DNA of 64,000 bases from the NCBI RefSeq assembly GCF_004965515.1, contig NZ_SSHH01000001.1, positions 248,001 through 312,000 on the forward strand. Direction: 5' to 3'. The notes beneath the pieces were generated by a model that saw only the letters and a program-made list of their open reading frames with translations, was not told where the DNA came from and did not search any database. The stretch comes from Alteraurantiacibacter aquimixticola. Its GTDB lineage: Bacteria > Pseudomonadota > Alphaproteobacteria > Sphingomonadales > Sphingomonadaceae. This document shows positions 25,801 through 32,748 of this stretch, one piece after another. Position 1 is the stretch's first letter; each line of letters opens with the position of its first letter. A program made the position numbers and the translations under genes.

Positions 25801-27892
25801 CTTCGCCCTCGATATGGATGCCGCGCCATGCGCTCACGCCGAAAGCGCGGCCGGTGGCGTAGTCGGTGCCTTCGAAAGTCAGAGGATCGACCGGAGCGCC
25901 ATTGGCGGTCAGCGCGATGGTCTGGTCTCCGCGATGGCGGATGGCGACACGCACGGCGGGTGCGCGGGGATTGTGGTCGATGGCGGGGAAGAGGAACTCG
26001 TTCGCTCCATCACCCAGCGCGATCCAGTCCGTTTCGCTGCCGGCAGCGGCGGTATCGGAGAGCAGGGTGCTCTCCTCGGCGGCGGCAGAAGCAGCCTCTT
26101 CCACTGCTGCGGCCTGCGGGATGATCGCATGGAAGTCGGCGACGGCGAGGCTGCCGCCCTGGCCGGTGATGAAGCGCGAATTGTCCTTGCCGGCGGAGCG
26201 GGTGGAGCGGGCGCAGTCCACCAGCTCGCCGCCTTCGGGCAGGGTGCGCTCGGCAATCTGCACCACGTGAGTGCCGGGGATCAGGCCTTCGAAGTGATAG
26301 CGTCCATCGGCATCGGTGATGGCAAAGCTGCCGTCTTCCAGCATCACGCGCACGCCGGGGATGCCGGGGCGCGGACCTTCCACGGCGCAGTCGCCTGCGG
26401 AGATGCGCCCGATCAGCGTCATGCGCCCGGCAATGGACTCACGTGCAATGCGCAGGTTTGCCTGGGCGCGGCTGGCATTGCCGAAGATGTCGGTTGCCTC
26501 GGCCACGTTCACCGCATCGCCGGGAGGGGCATCGGGCAGTACGATCATCGCATAGGTCACGGTAGCGGTCGCGCCCGCATCGATCTTGTCGAAGGCCAGC
26601 GTCAGCATGCCGCCATCCTGTGCGATGGTCAGGGCATCGCCTTCCACCGGCTCGCCATCGATGCGGATCGAGTCGGAGCGCAGGCGCAGCCAGCGGGACG
26701 GGCGGTCGACCAGCGTCACATTGCGCTTCGCCCGCGAGGGATCGAGATTGCGCACGGTGACGGTGTAGATCACCGGATCGCCGGGTTCGGCCACCTCGCG
26801 CGAGGCGACCTTGCTCAACCCCACGGCTAGCGTCGGACGGTCGAGCGGTATGTCGATGCGCATCGCATCGGGCGCGGTGACAAGGAAGGATCCGCCATAG
26901 GAGCCGTCGCGGATGACCAGCGGCGTCCCATTGGGCCGCGTCAGTTCGGCAAGCTCTCCCGGCGAGACGATGGACGGCGCGGAATAGGGATCGGGCGGCG
27001 ATACTTCGATGCGGTAATTGGCTTCGGGCACCAGCGGGAAGAGATACTCGCCCGGGGCCAACGTATAGATGTTGCCCGCGCCGTCGGTCACCACGCTGCC
27101 GGTCACGACAGTGGAAGGCCAGGGTGTCACGCCGTCATGGGCGAAGACAGTTGCGGGCAGGCCGGTGTCGACATTGATCAGCGTCACCACGGCGCCGTCC
27201 ACGGCTTCGCCGGTCTCGCTGTCGAAGACATAGCCATAGGGATCGACCAGCGCACTCACCACGACCGAACCCAGCGGGCTGTTGTTGCGCTGGTCCCGAA
27301 CTTCGACGGTGATGTGTTCGAGCGGGACGAGGCTCAGCGTGCAATCGTCATGTACGGCGGGCATCGGGATCGGGCCGGTGGGGATGGAACCCATGAAGAT
27401 GCCGGTGTCGGGACCGGTCTCGCCGACCACGATCTCTTCGCGATCGCCGCTTTCGGTGGTGATGACAAAGGTCAGCAGATCGACCGCGTCGGGGTCGCGA
27501 TTGGCGAAAGCGGCCTCGACGCCGACGATCAGGTCTTCGCCGATGCGGATTTTGCTGGTCGGGCTGATCTTGCGGATCTGCGAGGCGTGATCGCTGGAAG
27601 AACCGGCCGATGCGGGGGTGAGGGTTGCGCCGTTGCCGGATCCGCAGCGGGCGGCGGGCATCGTCAAGCTGAGCTTGGAATTGCCGTCCAGGTGATAGGT
27701 GGTGATCGCGACCGGCTTCGAAACGATCGGGATGGAAACTTCGTTGGAGATGGCGCGGACCGGCGTGTCACCCGCCATCCAATGCGCTTCTGCGATATTG
27801 CGCACTTCCTGGGCCTGGACAGTGCCCGCGCCAAGCGACATCGCCAATGCGGCGACTATCGTAGCTTTAGCGAGGAGGCGGCCCAGAAACAC
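22853..27892 (-). CDS. Giant DUF11 / carboxypeptidase-like repeat outer-membrane protein
   Basis: Exported protein of 1679 residues starting at GTG 27892 with an AAGGAC ribosome site. After the signal peptide (ATIVAALAMSLGAGTVQAQ) come Ig-like/DUF11 modules: the N-terminal NIAEAHWMAGDTPVRAISNEV region, a central DUF11 domain (VASREVAEPGDPVIYTVTVRNLDPSRAKRNV..., about 370-500) and a SdrD/carboxypeptidase-regulatory-like module (GIPGVRVMLEDGSFAITDADGRYHFEGLIPGTHVV, about 510-570). A linker and further beta modules follow. The last ~800 residues consist of amphipathic strands typical of a very large beta barrel (GVGQQNLAERGRRKVGVDARYALSENMSV... to the end). It is the last gene of a four-gene operon whose first three products are secreted DUF11-type proteins. 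I infer an outer-membrane platform that anchors or exports them. No enzyme motif is visible. Confidence 0.75.
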   Translation of the reverse strand: MFLGRLLAKATIVAALAMSLGAGTVQAQEVRNIAEAHWMAGDTPVRAISNEVSIPIVSKPVAITTYHLDGNSKLSLTMPAARCGSGNGATLTPASAGSSSDHASQIRKISPTSKIRIGEDLIVGVEAAFANRDPDAVDLLTFVITTESGDREEIVVGETGPDTGIFMGSIPTGPIPMPAVHDDCTLSLVPLEHITVEVRDQRNNSPLGSVVVSALVDPYGYVFDSETGEAVDGAVVTLINVDTGLPATVFAHDGVTPWPSTVVTGSVVTDGAGNIYTLAPGEYLFPLVPEANYRIEVSPPDPYSAPSIVSPGELAELTRPNGTPLVIRDGSYGGSFLVTAPDAMRIDIPLDRPTLAVGLSKVASREVAEPGDPVIYTVTVRNLDPSRAKRNVTLVDRPSRWLRLRSDSIRIDGEPVEGDALTIAQDGGMLTLAFDKIDAGATATVTYAMIVLPDAPPGDAVNVAEATDIFGNASRAQANLRIARESIAGRMTLIGRISAGDCAVEGPRPGIPGVRVMLEDGSFAITDADGRYHFEGLIPGTHVVQIAERTLPEGGELVDCARSTRSAGKDNSRFITGQGGSLAVADFHAIIPQAAAVEEAASAAAEESTLLSDTAAAGSETDWIALGDGANEFLFPAIDHNPRAPAVRVAIRHRGDQTIALTANGAPVDPLTFEGTDYATGRAFGVSAWRGIHIEGEVLQLRAEIRNADGSVAETLTRDVFFANRPARVELLEARSQLVADGTTRPVVAVRITDSNGRPVHAGITGEFGLSQPYESAQALDAMQSRMLSGLNRNRPVWRVEGDDGIALIELAPTMVSGKLTLDFAFVDKDFSRQQQLDAWIVPGDMEWTIVGLVEGSVGSQNIADNMQRTGTFDSDLGDNARVALYAKGRVLGRFLLTAAYDSAKQSDDQPLLGQIDPQAYYTVFADGSTRRFDAASREKLYVRIETAAFYALYGDFVTGFDQTQLARYNRTMTGVKAELQTGGLHVEAFAAETGSTYRRDEIQGEGLSGPYQLSSRAIIANSERVVIEVRDRLRSELIVSTRQLTRFVDYDIDLLSGTIRFSEPVLSRDPAGNPQFIVIDYEVDELGEGELNAGLRADYTTADGNLRVGTTVISEKGREERANLAAVDVQARIGENTEIRAEAAISRSGDESGEAWLVEVEHHDGNLDLLAYARSVSGNFGVGQQNLAERGRRKVGVDARYALSENMSVTASGWLDNALDGANARRALQLRGEYRTGDTDLLLGLTHFADTLSDGSDASSTVLEGGATQRLFGNKLELSALSSIALGETGSVDLPVRHRIGARYAITSDVRAIGSYEIANGDAVDARTARVGLELTPWDGARMIGSLGQEEITEYGKRAFAAFGLAQSLQLNEHLTVDATVDHNRTIGGSIAEGNLVNPAHPAASGGQLGQNGTLAEDFTAITLGATYRRDRWAVTGRGEWRGGEFANRRGLTFGAIRQIGEGSMLGSGFTWTSAKGIDGATSEVFDGSLVAASRPDSSSIAWLAKAQFRSDKVSGAVAGNTGTVGNTIFNVDGDAISRRLIGSASVNWSPRDQQFLRRSEFGLFLGSRYSFDEIAGYDISAWTLLAGLDARIGLGERFEIGAIATARASVSDGYVRYAIGPNIGFTPTDDVLITLGYNITGFRDPDFSSLRHTNEGLYVSGKIKFDAGSFGFLGLGQ

Positions 27893-27979
27893 GGCAAGTC
27901 CTTTAGGTGAAGGAAGATGGCGATGGCCGGAGCAGGGGTAGGAGGTGGTGGAGCCCCGGCCATCGCAGTTGCGCTTCGA

Positions 27980-29038
27980 TCAGTTGATCGTCGCGTTGAA
28001 CACGAGCGTGCGCGTATCGCCGGCCGAAAGGGTCGGGATCGTGCCGCTCACTGTTGTGGTCCCCCCGTCATAGGAACCGGTGGTCGTACCTGCATTGCAG
28101 GTGCCGTCGCCATTCACGGTTCCGTCGACGAAAGCGGTGCTGGTGACATAGGTCACGTCGCCAGGAACAGGGTCGGTCAGGGTCACATTGGTCGCATCGG
28201 CGCCGCCGGCGGCGTTGCTGACCTTGATGCAGTACTGCACCGTTGCGCCAGGAATTGCCTTGGGATCGGTGGTCCCGTTGACGGGATCGCTCAGGACCAG
28301 GCTTTCCTTGGTCACGCTCACCAGCGCGGCAAGGACGCTCCAGTCGTCGCCGGCCGAATGGGTGCCGTCATACTGGACGTCGGTTTCGCCCGCCGCATCG
28401 GCAAAGACGGTGTCTTCACCAGCCGTGTCGCCACCGGTGGTTTCGACGATCGTTGCGCCCTGGCTGCCGGCAGTGCCACCTTCGGCCGCTGTACCGGTCA
28501 GGACCACGCCCGCGACATCGCCGGTCTCCTGCGAGATCGGAATGTCGCCGATCACGAAGACGGTCGCCGTGGTATCGGCTGCCAGCTCATCGATATAGCT
28601 GACCTGCGTGTCGGTCGCCGGATCGAAGATGCCGTCGCCGTTATCAACCCAGATCTGCAGGTTGGTCACGTCGAAATTGTCCGTGCCGCCCTGTTCGGCG
28701 GTGCCGCCGACAAGCTGCGCGGCAGTCAGCGCGACGTCCATCACGTCGTTCGACAGGTTGGTGACAGTGAACGTGGTCACCGTCTGCGTCTCACCCGGTG
28801 AAACCGTGGTGGTGACGGCATCCGACTGGTCAACGAGAAGGTCGATCTTGCGGTCGACCACGAAGGTGTCGGACGCGGTTTCCGCGGTCTGGGCAATGCC
28901 CCCGACCTGGTAGTTCACGGTCACCGTATTGGTGATCGAGGTGCCAGCTTCCGTGCCTGCGGCATAGGAGGGGCTGACGCTGAGAGCCGTGAGCGCGACC
29001 GCGCTCACCGCACCCAGCATTCTGCTGGTGCGTGTCAC
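27980..29038 (-). CDS. Secreted DUF11-type repeat protein
   Basis: Exported protein of 352 residues; GTG 29038 with an AAAGGAAC ribosome site. The signal peptide ends SPSYA; the mature protein begins AGTEAGTSITNTVTVNYQVGG, a pattern shared with the product of 29586-30557. It is rich in Thr, Val, Gly and Asp and poor in Lys. Two Ig-like halves are visible: one containing IWVDNGDGIFDPATD (a calcium-loop-like stretch) and a C-terminal DUF11 domain (TKESLVLSDPVNGTTDPKAIPGATVQYCIKVSNAAG). It ends exactly at the last strand (GDTRTLVFNATIN). It is probably an extracellular or surface structural protein. It is 87 bases upstream of the giant outer-membrane gene. Confidence 0.75.
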   Translation of the reverse strand: MTRTSRMLGAVSAVALTALSVSPSYAAGTEAGTSITNTVTVNYQVGGIAQTAETASDTFVVDRKIDLLVDQSDAVTTTVSPGETQTVTTFTVTNLSNDVMDVALTAAQLVGGTAEQGGTDNFDVTNLQIWVDNGDGIFDPATDTQVSYIDELAADTTATVFVIGDIPISQETGDVAGVVLTGTAAEGGTAGSQGATIVETTGGDTAGEDTVFADAAGETDVQYDGTHSAGDDWSVLAALVSVTKESLVLSDPVNGTTDPKAIPGATVQYCIKVSNAAGGADATNVTLTDPVPGDVTYVTSTAFVDGTVNGDGTCNAGTTTGSYDGGTTTVSGTIPTLSAGDTRTLVFNATIN

Positions 29039-29100
29039 TTTTCAGTTCCTTTCTACTGTTGCCCGCCAATCCTGCCCGCGGGCCGGGCGTTACCCCCGCG

Positions 29101-29571
29101 TCAGCGGACGATTGCGTTGTAGGTCAGCGACCCGTTCTCGCCTGCGGCGATCATGGGAAGGACCCAGCGAATATGGGTGACGTCGGATGCCGTGGCGGCG
29201 CGTACCGCGCCGTCGGTCCCGGCGATGGTGAGGTCGGCAAGCCGCCCCCAGCTCTGTCCGCCATCAACCGAAACATCGAGCTCGGCCGCCGATTCCGGCG
29301 CGACGGTAACTGCTGCCGGTACCGGGTTGGTGACCACGAACTGTTCGACATCCTGGCTGGTCGTGTTGTCGTAATCGGTGCTGAAGACGAGCTTGTCTCC
29401 GGGCACCACCCGATCGGGCGCCTGGTAGACGATGCGGCTTTCGCCGTTTTCAACCACGGTGCGTTCGACAAGGACATTGCCTGTCAGCGACACAACGTCC
29501 TCCGCCTGCGCCGGCACGGCCGTTGCAAGGGCGAAGATGGCGAAGAGGGATGCGAAGCGCTTGGTTTTCAT
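29101..29571 (-). CDS. Small secreted beta-sandwich protein of DUF11 operon
   Basis: Exported protein of 156 residues with a signal peptide (RFASLFAIFALATAVPAQA) and a strong ribosome site (GGAGG) before ATG 29571. The mature part is one beta-sandwich-like domain: LTGNVLVERTVVENGESRIVYQAPDRVVPGDKLVFSTDY, then DVEQFVVTNPVPAAVTV and SVDGGQSWGRL, ending in the strand GENGSLTYNAIVR. The TNPVP element is a common DUF11 turn. It starts 14 bases after the stop of the first operon gene, so it is cotranscribed. Its small size relative to its partners suggests a minor subunit or an assembly protein. Confidence 0.72.
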   Translation of the reverse strand: MKTKRFASLFAIFALATAVPAQAEDVVSLTGNVLVERTVVENGESRIVYQAPDRVVPGDKLVFSTDYDNTTSQDVEQFVVTNPVPAAVTVAPESAAELDVSVDGGQSWGRLADLTIAGTDGAVRAATASDVTHIRWVLPMIAAGENGSLTYNAIVR

Positions 29572-29585
29572 GATGGACCTCCGAT

Positions 29586-30557
29586 TCAATCGATCGTCAC
29601 TTCGAAAGTGACCGTGTGGGAATTCCCGCCGCTCACAGTTCCGAGCGAGACGTGGATTCCGTCTGTCTGGTTGGCCTGCCCGCCATCGGTGTCATCGGCA
29701 TCGGTCAGGCTGGTTCCGTCGAGGAGGAGGGAATTGACGGAATAGGTCGTACCGGTGGGGATGAGGTCGATGACGTTCAGGCCGGAGATTTCGCCGCTTC
29801 CGGTAATGTCGGCGACGATGGAATAGGTGATGGCGGCGCCGGGAACGGCTTCTTCACCGCCGAAGGGATCGGCGATGCTGGCCGACTTGGTCAGCGTCAC
29901 GACTGCGAGTGACGCGATGGATGACAAGGTGGCATTGCCCGTAGCGCTGGACGAGCCGACGATGGCATCGCCGCCACCTTCGCCTTGTCCGGTAAAGCTC
30001 GTGCCGGGCGCGCCGGTACCGGTTTCGGCATTGGCGGTGAGCTCGATCGAGCCGCTCTGCCCGTCCGTGGCGGTTGCGGGCATCGTGCCGATCACGAAAA
30101 CGGTAACGCTGGTGTCGGGGTCGAGAGCCGGCGTTGCGCTGCCGGCGGGAAGGACGGTATCGATCCCAGGCTCATAGATGCCATCGCCATCGTCGATAAC
30201 GATCGCCGTGACCGTGAACTCGAAGTCCGTGCCGGGAAGGGCAGCGTCCGCTTCGAGGATATAGGCCTCGGGGCCGTTGCCGGTATTGGTGACATCGAAG
30301 GAGAAGACGGCCACGTCCGCCGCAAGCTGGCTGACATTGTTCGAAGCCACGGTGACGTCCAGCACCTCGTCTACCTTGATGGTAACGGTGTTCGACGTGA
30401 CCGTGATGTTCGAGGAGCCCGAAGCATAGGTCGCTTCCGCCGTGTTCTCGATCAGCGTGCCGGCATCGGTGCCGGCGGCGTGGGCGGGAACGGCAGTTGT
30501 CGCGACAATGCCAACCAGGCTGGCAGCGATAAGATAGATGTGAGATGCGTTTTTCAT
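29586..30557 (-). CDS. Secreted DUF11-type repeat protein, first gene of operon
   Basis: Exported protein of about 323 residues. The signal peptide (MKNASHIYLIAASLVGIVATTAVPAHA) is followed by AGTDAGTLIENTAEATYASGSS, closely parallel to the N-terminus of the 27980-29038 product. It has a calcium-loop-like DDGDGIYEPGID stretch and a C-terminal DUF11 domain (LTKSASIADPFGGEEAVPGAAITYSIVADITG), ending in the strand NSHTVTFEVTID. Lysines are few, acidic residues and Thr/Ser many. I start it at ATG 30557, which directly abuts a perfect inverted repeat; a TTG at 30587 is an alternative that would include the repeat in the coding part. Confidence 0.75.
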   Translation of the reverse strand: MKNASHIYLIAASLVGIVATTAVPAHAAGTDAGTLIENTAEATYASGSSNITVTSNTVTIKVDEVLDVTVASNNVSQLAADVAVFSFDVTNTGNGPEAYILEADAALPGTDFEFTVTAIVIDDGDGIYEPGIDTVLPAGSATPALDPDTSVTVFVIGTMPATATDGQSGSIELTANAETGTGAPGTSFTGQGEGGGDAIVGSSSATGNATLSSIASLAVVTLTKSASIADPFGGEEAVPGAAITYSIVADITGSGEISGLNVIDLIPTGTTYSVNSLLLDGTSLTDADDTDGGQANQTDGIHVSLGTVSGGNSHTVTFEVTID

Positions 30558-30590
30558 GCCTGCCAACTGGCAGGCGAATTGATCCAATTC
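30558..30590. promoter_or_regulatory. Two adjoining perfect inverted repeats at the head of the DUF11 operon
   Basis: GCCTGCCA-AC-TGGCAGGC (30558-30575) touches the start codon, and GAATTG-ATC-CAATTC (30576-30590) follows without a gap. They lie in the 152-base divergent region between the DUF11 operon and the NarL-type regulator gene. They could be operators, or RNA hairpins at the translation start; no ordinary ribosome site is visible before ATG 30557. Confidence 0.5.
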
Positions 30591-30709
30591 TGCCGCGAAG
30601 TCGCATTTTCAGACTAACGGATGAGAAGGCTAAAGCATAATTAACCATTGTAAGCCGCAGACACGCGTGACTTTTGCCGTCGCTTCGACTTGGCTATATG
30701 GGAGTAGTC

Positions 30710-31336
30710 ATGCTCCAATACGTCCTGATTGCGGAAGATCACCCAATTTGCGCCGCGGCAATCAAGCTGGCCGCGCAGGATCACGACAGCACGATCTTTG
30801 TCGAAACCTGCGAAACGCTGGCCGATGCGCTGCGAATGCTCGGCGAGCGGGAGTATGACGCGCTTGTCCTCGACCTCGGCCTGAAGGACAGTTCCGGGCT
30901 GATCAATCTCAGTCTCGTCCGCTCCGACTTTCCGGGCATCCCGGTGCTGATCATCAGCGGTACGGAAGGCGCGAAGGTCGCCGCGCGCGCCAAGGGAATG
31001 GGTGCGCAAGGCTTCCTCAACAAGGAGGCCAGCCTGCAGAAGATCGGTTCTGCCATCGGGGCGATCCTTGCCGGCGGGGACTATTTCGAGGAGCGGGACC
31101 TGGCCGCATCTGAGGAGGCTGAGGCGAGCGGGATCGAGAAGCTGTCCAAAGCCCAGCTGCGCGTGATGCATGCGTTGAGCACGGGAAGCTCGAACAAGGT
31201 CATCGCCTATGAGCTCGGCATTTCGGAACCGACGGTGAAGAGCCACCTCACCGCCATCTACCGTGCCCTGGGCGTGACCAACCGCAGCCAGGCGATCATG
31301 GCGCTGAAGGAAATGGGCGGGCGTTCGGTGCAATAG
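30710..31336 (+). CDS. NarL/FixJ-family (LuxR-type) response regulator
   Basis: Two-domain regulator of 208 residues. Receiver: YVLIAEDHPIC with an acidic pair at the start, phosphoacceptor Asp in LVLDLGLKDSSG (about residue 55), Thr/Ser and Lys in IISGTEG and LNKEAS. Output: GerE-type helix-turn-helix (LSKAQLRVMHALSTGSSNKVIAYELGISEPTVKSHLTAIYRALGVTNRSQAI). ATG 30710 has GGGAG at good spacing; two earlier in-frame ATGs are less well placed. It is divergent from the DUF11 operon, so it may control it, and convergent with a free HPt gene that may phosphorylate it. No cognate kinase is adjacent. Confidence 0.92.
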   Translation: MLQYVLIAEDHPICAAAIKLAAQDHDSTIFVETCETLADALRMLGEREYDALVLDLGLKDSSGLINLSLVRSDFPGIPVLIISGTEGAKVAARAKGMGAQGFLNKEASLQKIGSAIGAILAGGDYFEERDLAASEEAEASGIEKLSKAQLRVMHALSTGSSNKVIAYELGISEPTVKSHLTAIYRALGVTNRSQAIMALKEMGGRSVQ

Positions 31337-31351
31337 GGCCGGCTGGCCCTA
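31334..31351. terminator. Shared hairpin between convergent genes
   Basis: TAGGGCC-GGCT-GGCCCTA is a perfect inverted repeat that contains the stop codon of the response regulator (TAG) in one arm and that of the HPt gene (TAG on the other strand) in the other. It probably acts as a two-way terminator or stabilising 3' hairpin, although there is no T-run. Confidence 0.5.
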
Positions 31352-31687
31352 ACGCTCCAGCATGGCGCGGAAGGCGGCAAGTTCGACCTGGGTCTGTTCC
31401 ACACAGCTGCGCAGTGCACCCAGCTCCACCTTTTCCGATCGTCCGGCGGCGGCCTGCTCGATCGCATGGGCCTGGCGCGCAATTTCCCGCGCTCCCATGG
31501 CCGCGGCGCCTCCCTTCAGGTGATGGGCGACTTCCTGCGCCTTGCCGAAGTCTTCTGCTTCAAGGCACCGGTCGAGAGCCTCGAGGTCGGCGAAGGCCTG
31601 TTCCATGAATTGCGCGATCAGCGCTGGCACCGCCTCGCGCGGCAGGTCCTCCAACAGGTGTTTGGGATCGAACATCGCAAAACGCAT
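31349..31687 (-). CDS. Free-standing HPt phosphotransfer protein
   Basis: Protein of 112 residues starting at ATG 31687. The HPt signature is AHHLKGGAAAMGA, with the phosphorylated His in HHLKG, in a helical context (LIAQFMEQAFADLEALDRCLEAEDFGKAQEV before it, REIARQAHAIEQAAAG after). The much longer frame to 32950 is antisense to the LOG gene and not coding. It is convergent with the NarL-type regulator, their stop codons lying within one hairpin. It likely links a hybrid kinase (candidates at 14763-18017 and 20178-22115, or elsewhere) to that regulator. Confidence 0.87.
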   Translation of the reverse strand: MRFAMFDPKHLLEDLPREAVPALIAQFMEQAFADLEALDRCLEAEDFGKAQEVAHHLKGGAAAMGAREIARQAHAIEQAAAGRSEKVELGALRSCVEQTQVELAAFRAMLER

Positions 31688-31822
31688 GATGTCGCCTGTA
31701 GAGCAGATCGGCGGTACTTGGAATGCATCTCGCCTACCCATCGGAGCGCCGGCGTTTGCATCCTTCCCCTTTCCTCCACCGCTGCAAGCGACTAGGGCAG
31801 CGCGAAACCTAGGAGGATCACC

Positions 31823-32734
31823 TTGGATAAGCGTAGCGATGGTCGTGAAGACGACCACGACCTGGTCAACCGTAAATTCTATCCGGCGGAGGAAGAGGCA
31901 GGTTTTGCCGACAGCGATCCGTCCGATACCCCGCAGACCCGCCATCCGACCTACAAGCTGGCCTTTCGCGACACCGAATTCCTGCTGCGCGAGGAATTGC
32001 GCCCGGTGCGCTTCCAGCTCGAACTGCTCAAGCCCGAGATGGTGCTGGAAGAGGCGCGCGTCGGCTCGACGCTGGTGATGTACGGCTCCGCCCGCATTCC
32101 CGCGCCCGACCAGATCGACGAAGTCTTCGCCAAGGCGGACACGCCCGAAAAGAAGAAGATCGCCGAGAAGCTGGCCGAAAAGTCGCGCTACTACGTCGAG
32201 GCGAACAAGCTGGCGCGGATGGCCACCGAAAAGTCCATCATCGAGGATGGGCACCGCCAGTTCGTCGTCTGCTCGGGCGGCGGCCCCTCGATCATGGAAG
32301 CGGCCAATCGCGGCGCGAGCGAGGCGGGCGGCGAAAGCATCGGCCTCAACATCGTGCTGCCGCATGAGCAGGCGCCCAATTCCTATGTGACGCCCTATCT
32401 CTCGCTCAACTTCCACTATTTCGCGCTCAGGAAAATGCATTTCCTGATCCGCGCGCGGGCGGTGGCGGTGTTCCCCGGCGGCTTCGGGACCTGCGACGAG
32501 CTGTTTGAACTGCTCACGCTGATCCAGACGGGCAAGATGAAGCCGATCCCGGTCCTGCTGTTCGGCAAAAAGTTCTGGGACAACATCATCAACTTCGAAG
32601 GGCTGGTGGAAGAAGGCACGATCAGCGCGGACGATCTCGACCTGTTCAAGATCTGCGAGACCGCGGACGAGGCCTGGGGCGAGATCTGCGAGTTCTACAA
32701 GCTGGCTGACGACCCGATCAGGGGTTGCGACTGA
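31823..32734 (+). CDS. LOG-family protein (Rossmann fold, lysine-decarboxylase-like)
   Basis: Protein of 303 residues with the LOG family core: MYGSARIPAP, VVCSGGGPSIMEAANRGASEAGG and the hallmark PGGFGTCDELFELLTLIQTGK split around the catalytic PGGxGTxxE. LOG enzymes release cytokinin-type bases from nucleotide monophosphates (phosphoribohydrolase); many bacterial members have unassigned nucleotide substrates. The protein is longer than the ~200-residue plant-type LOG, with an N-terminal extension of about 75 residues. The start codon is TTG at 31823 with a perfect AGGAGG six bases upstream, which decides the start. Confidence 0.87.
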   Translation: MDKRSDGREDDHDLVNRKFYPAEEEAGFADSDPSDTPQTRHPTYKLAFRDTEFLLREELRPVRFQLELLKPEMVLEEARVGSTLVMYGSARIPAPDQIDEVFAKADTPEKKKIAEKLAEKSRYYVEANKLARMATEKSIIEDGHRQFVVCSGGGPSIMEAANRGASEAGGESIGLNIVLPHEQAPNSYVTPYLSLNFHYFALRKMHFLIRARAVAVFPGGFGTCDELFELLTLIQTGKMKPIPVLLFGKKFWDNIINFEGLVEEGTISADDLDLFKICETADEAWGEICEFYKLADDPIRGCD

Positions 32735-32748
32735 GCCTGAACCCTGGG

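Noticed and set aside
22790-26830. A 1346-codon open frame on the plus strand.
   Set aside because: It is entirely antisense to the DUF11 outer-membrane gene, has shadow-type composition (runs of Ala, Gly, Asp, His) and no signal, domain or ribosome site.
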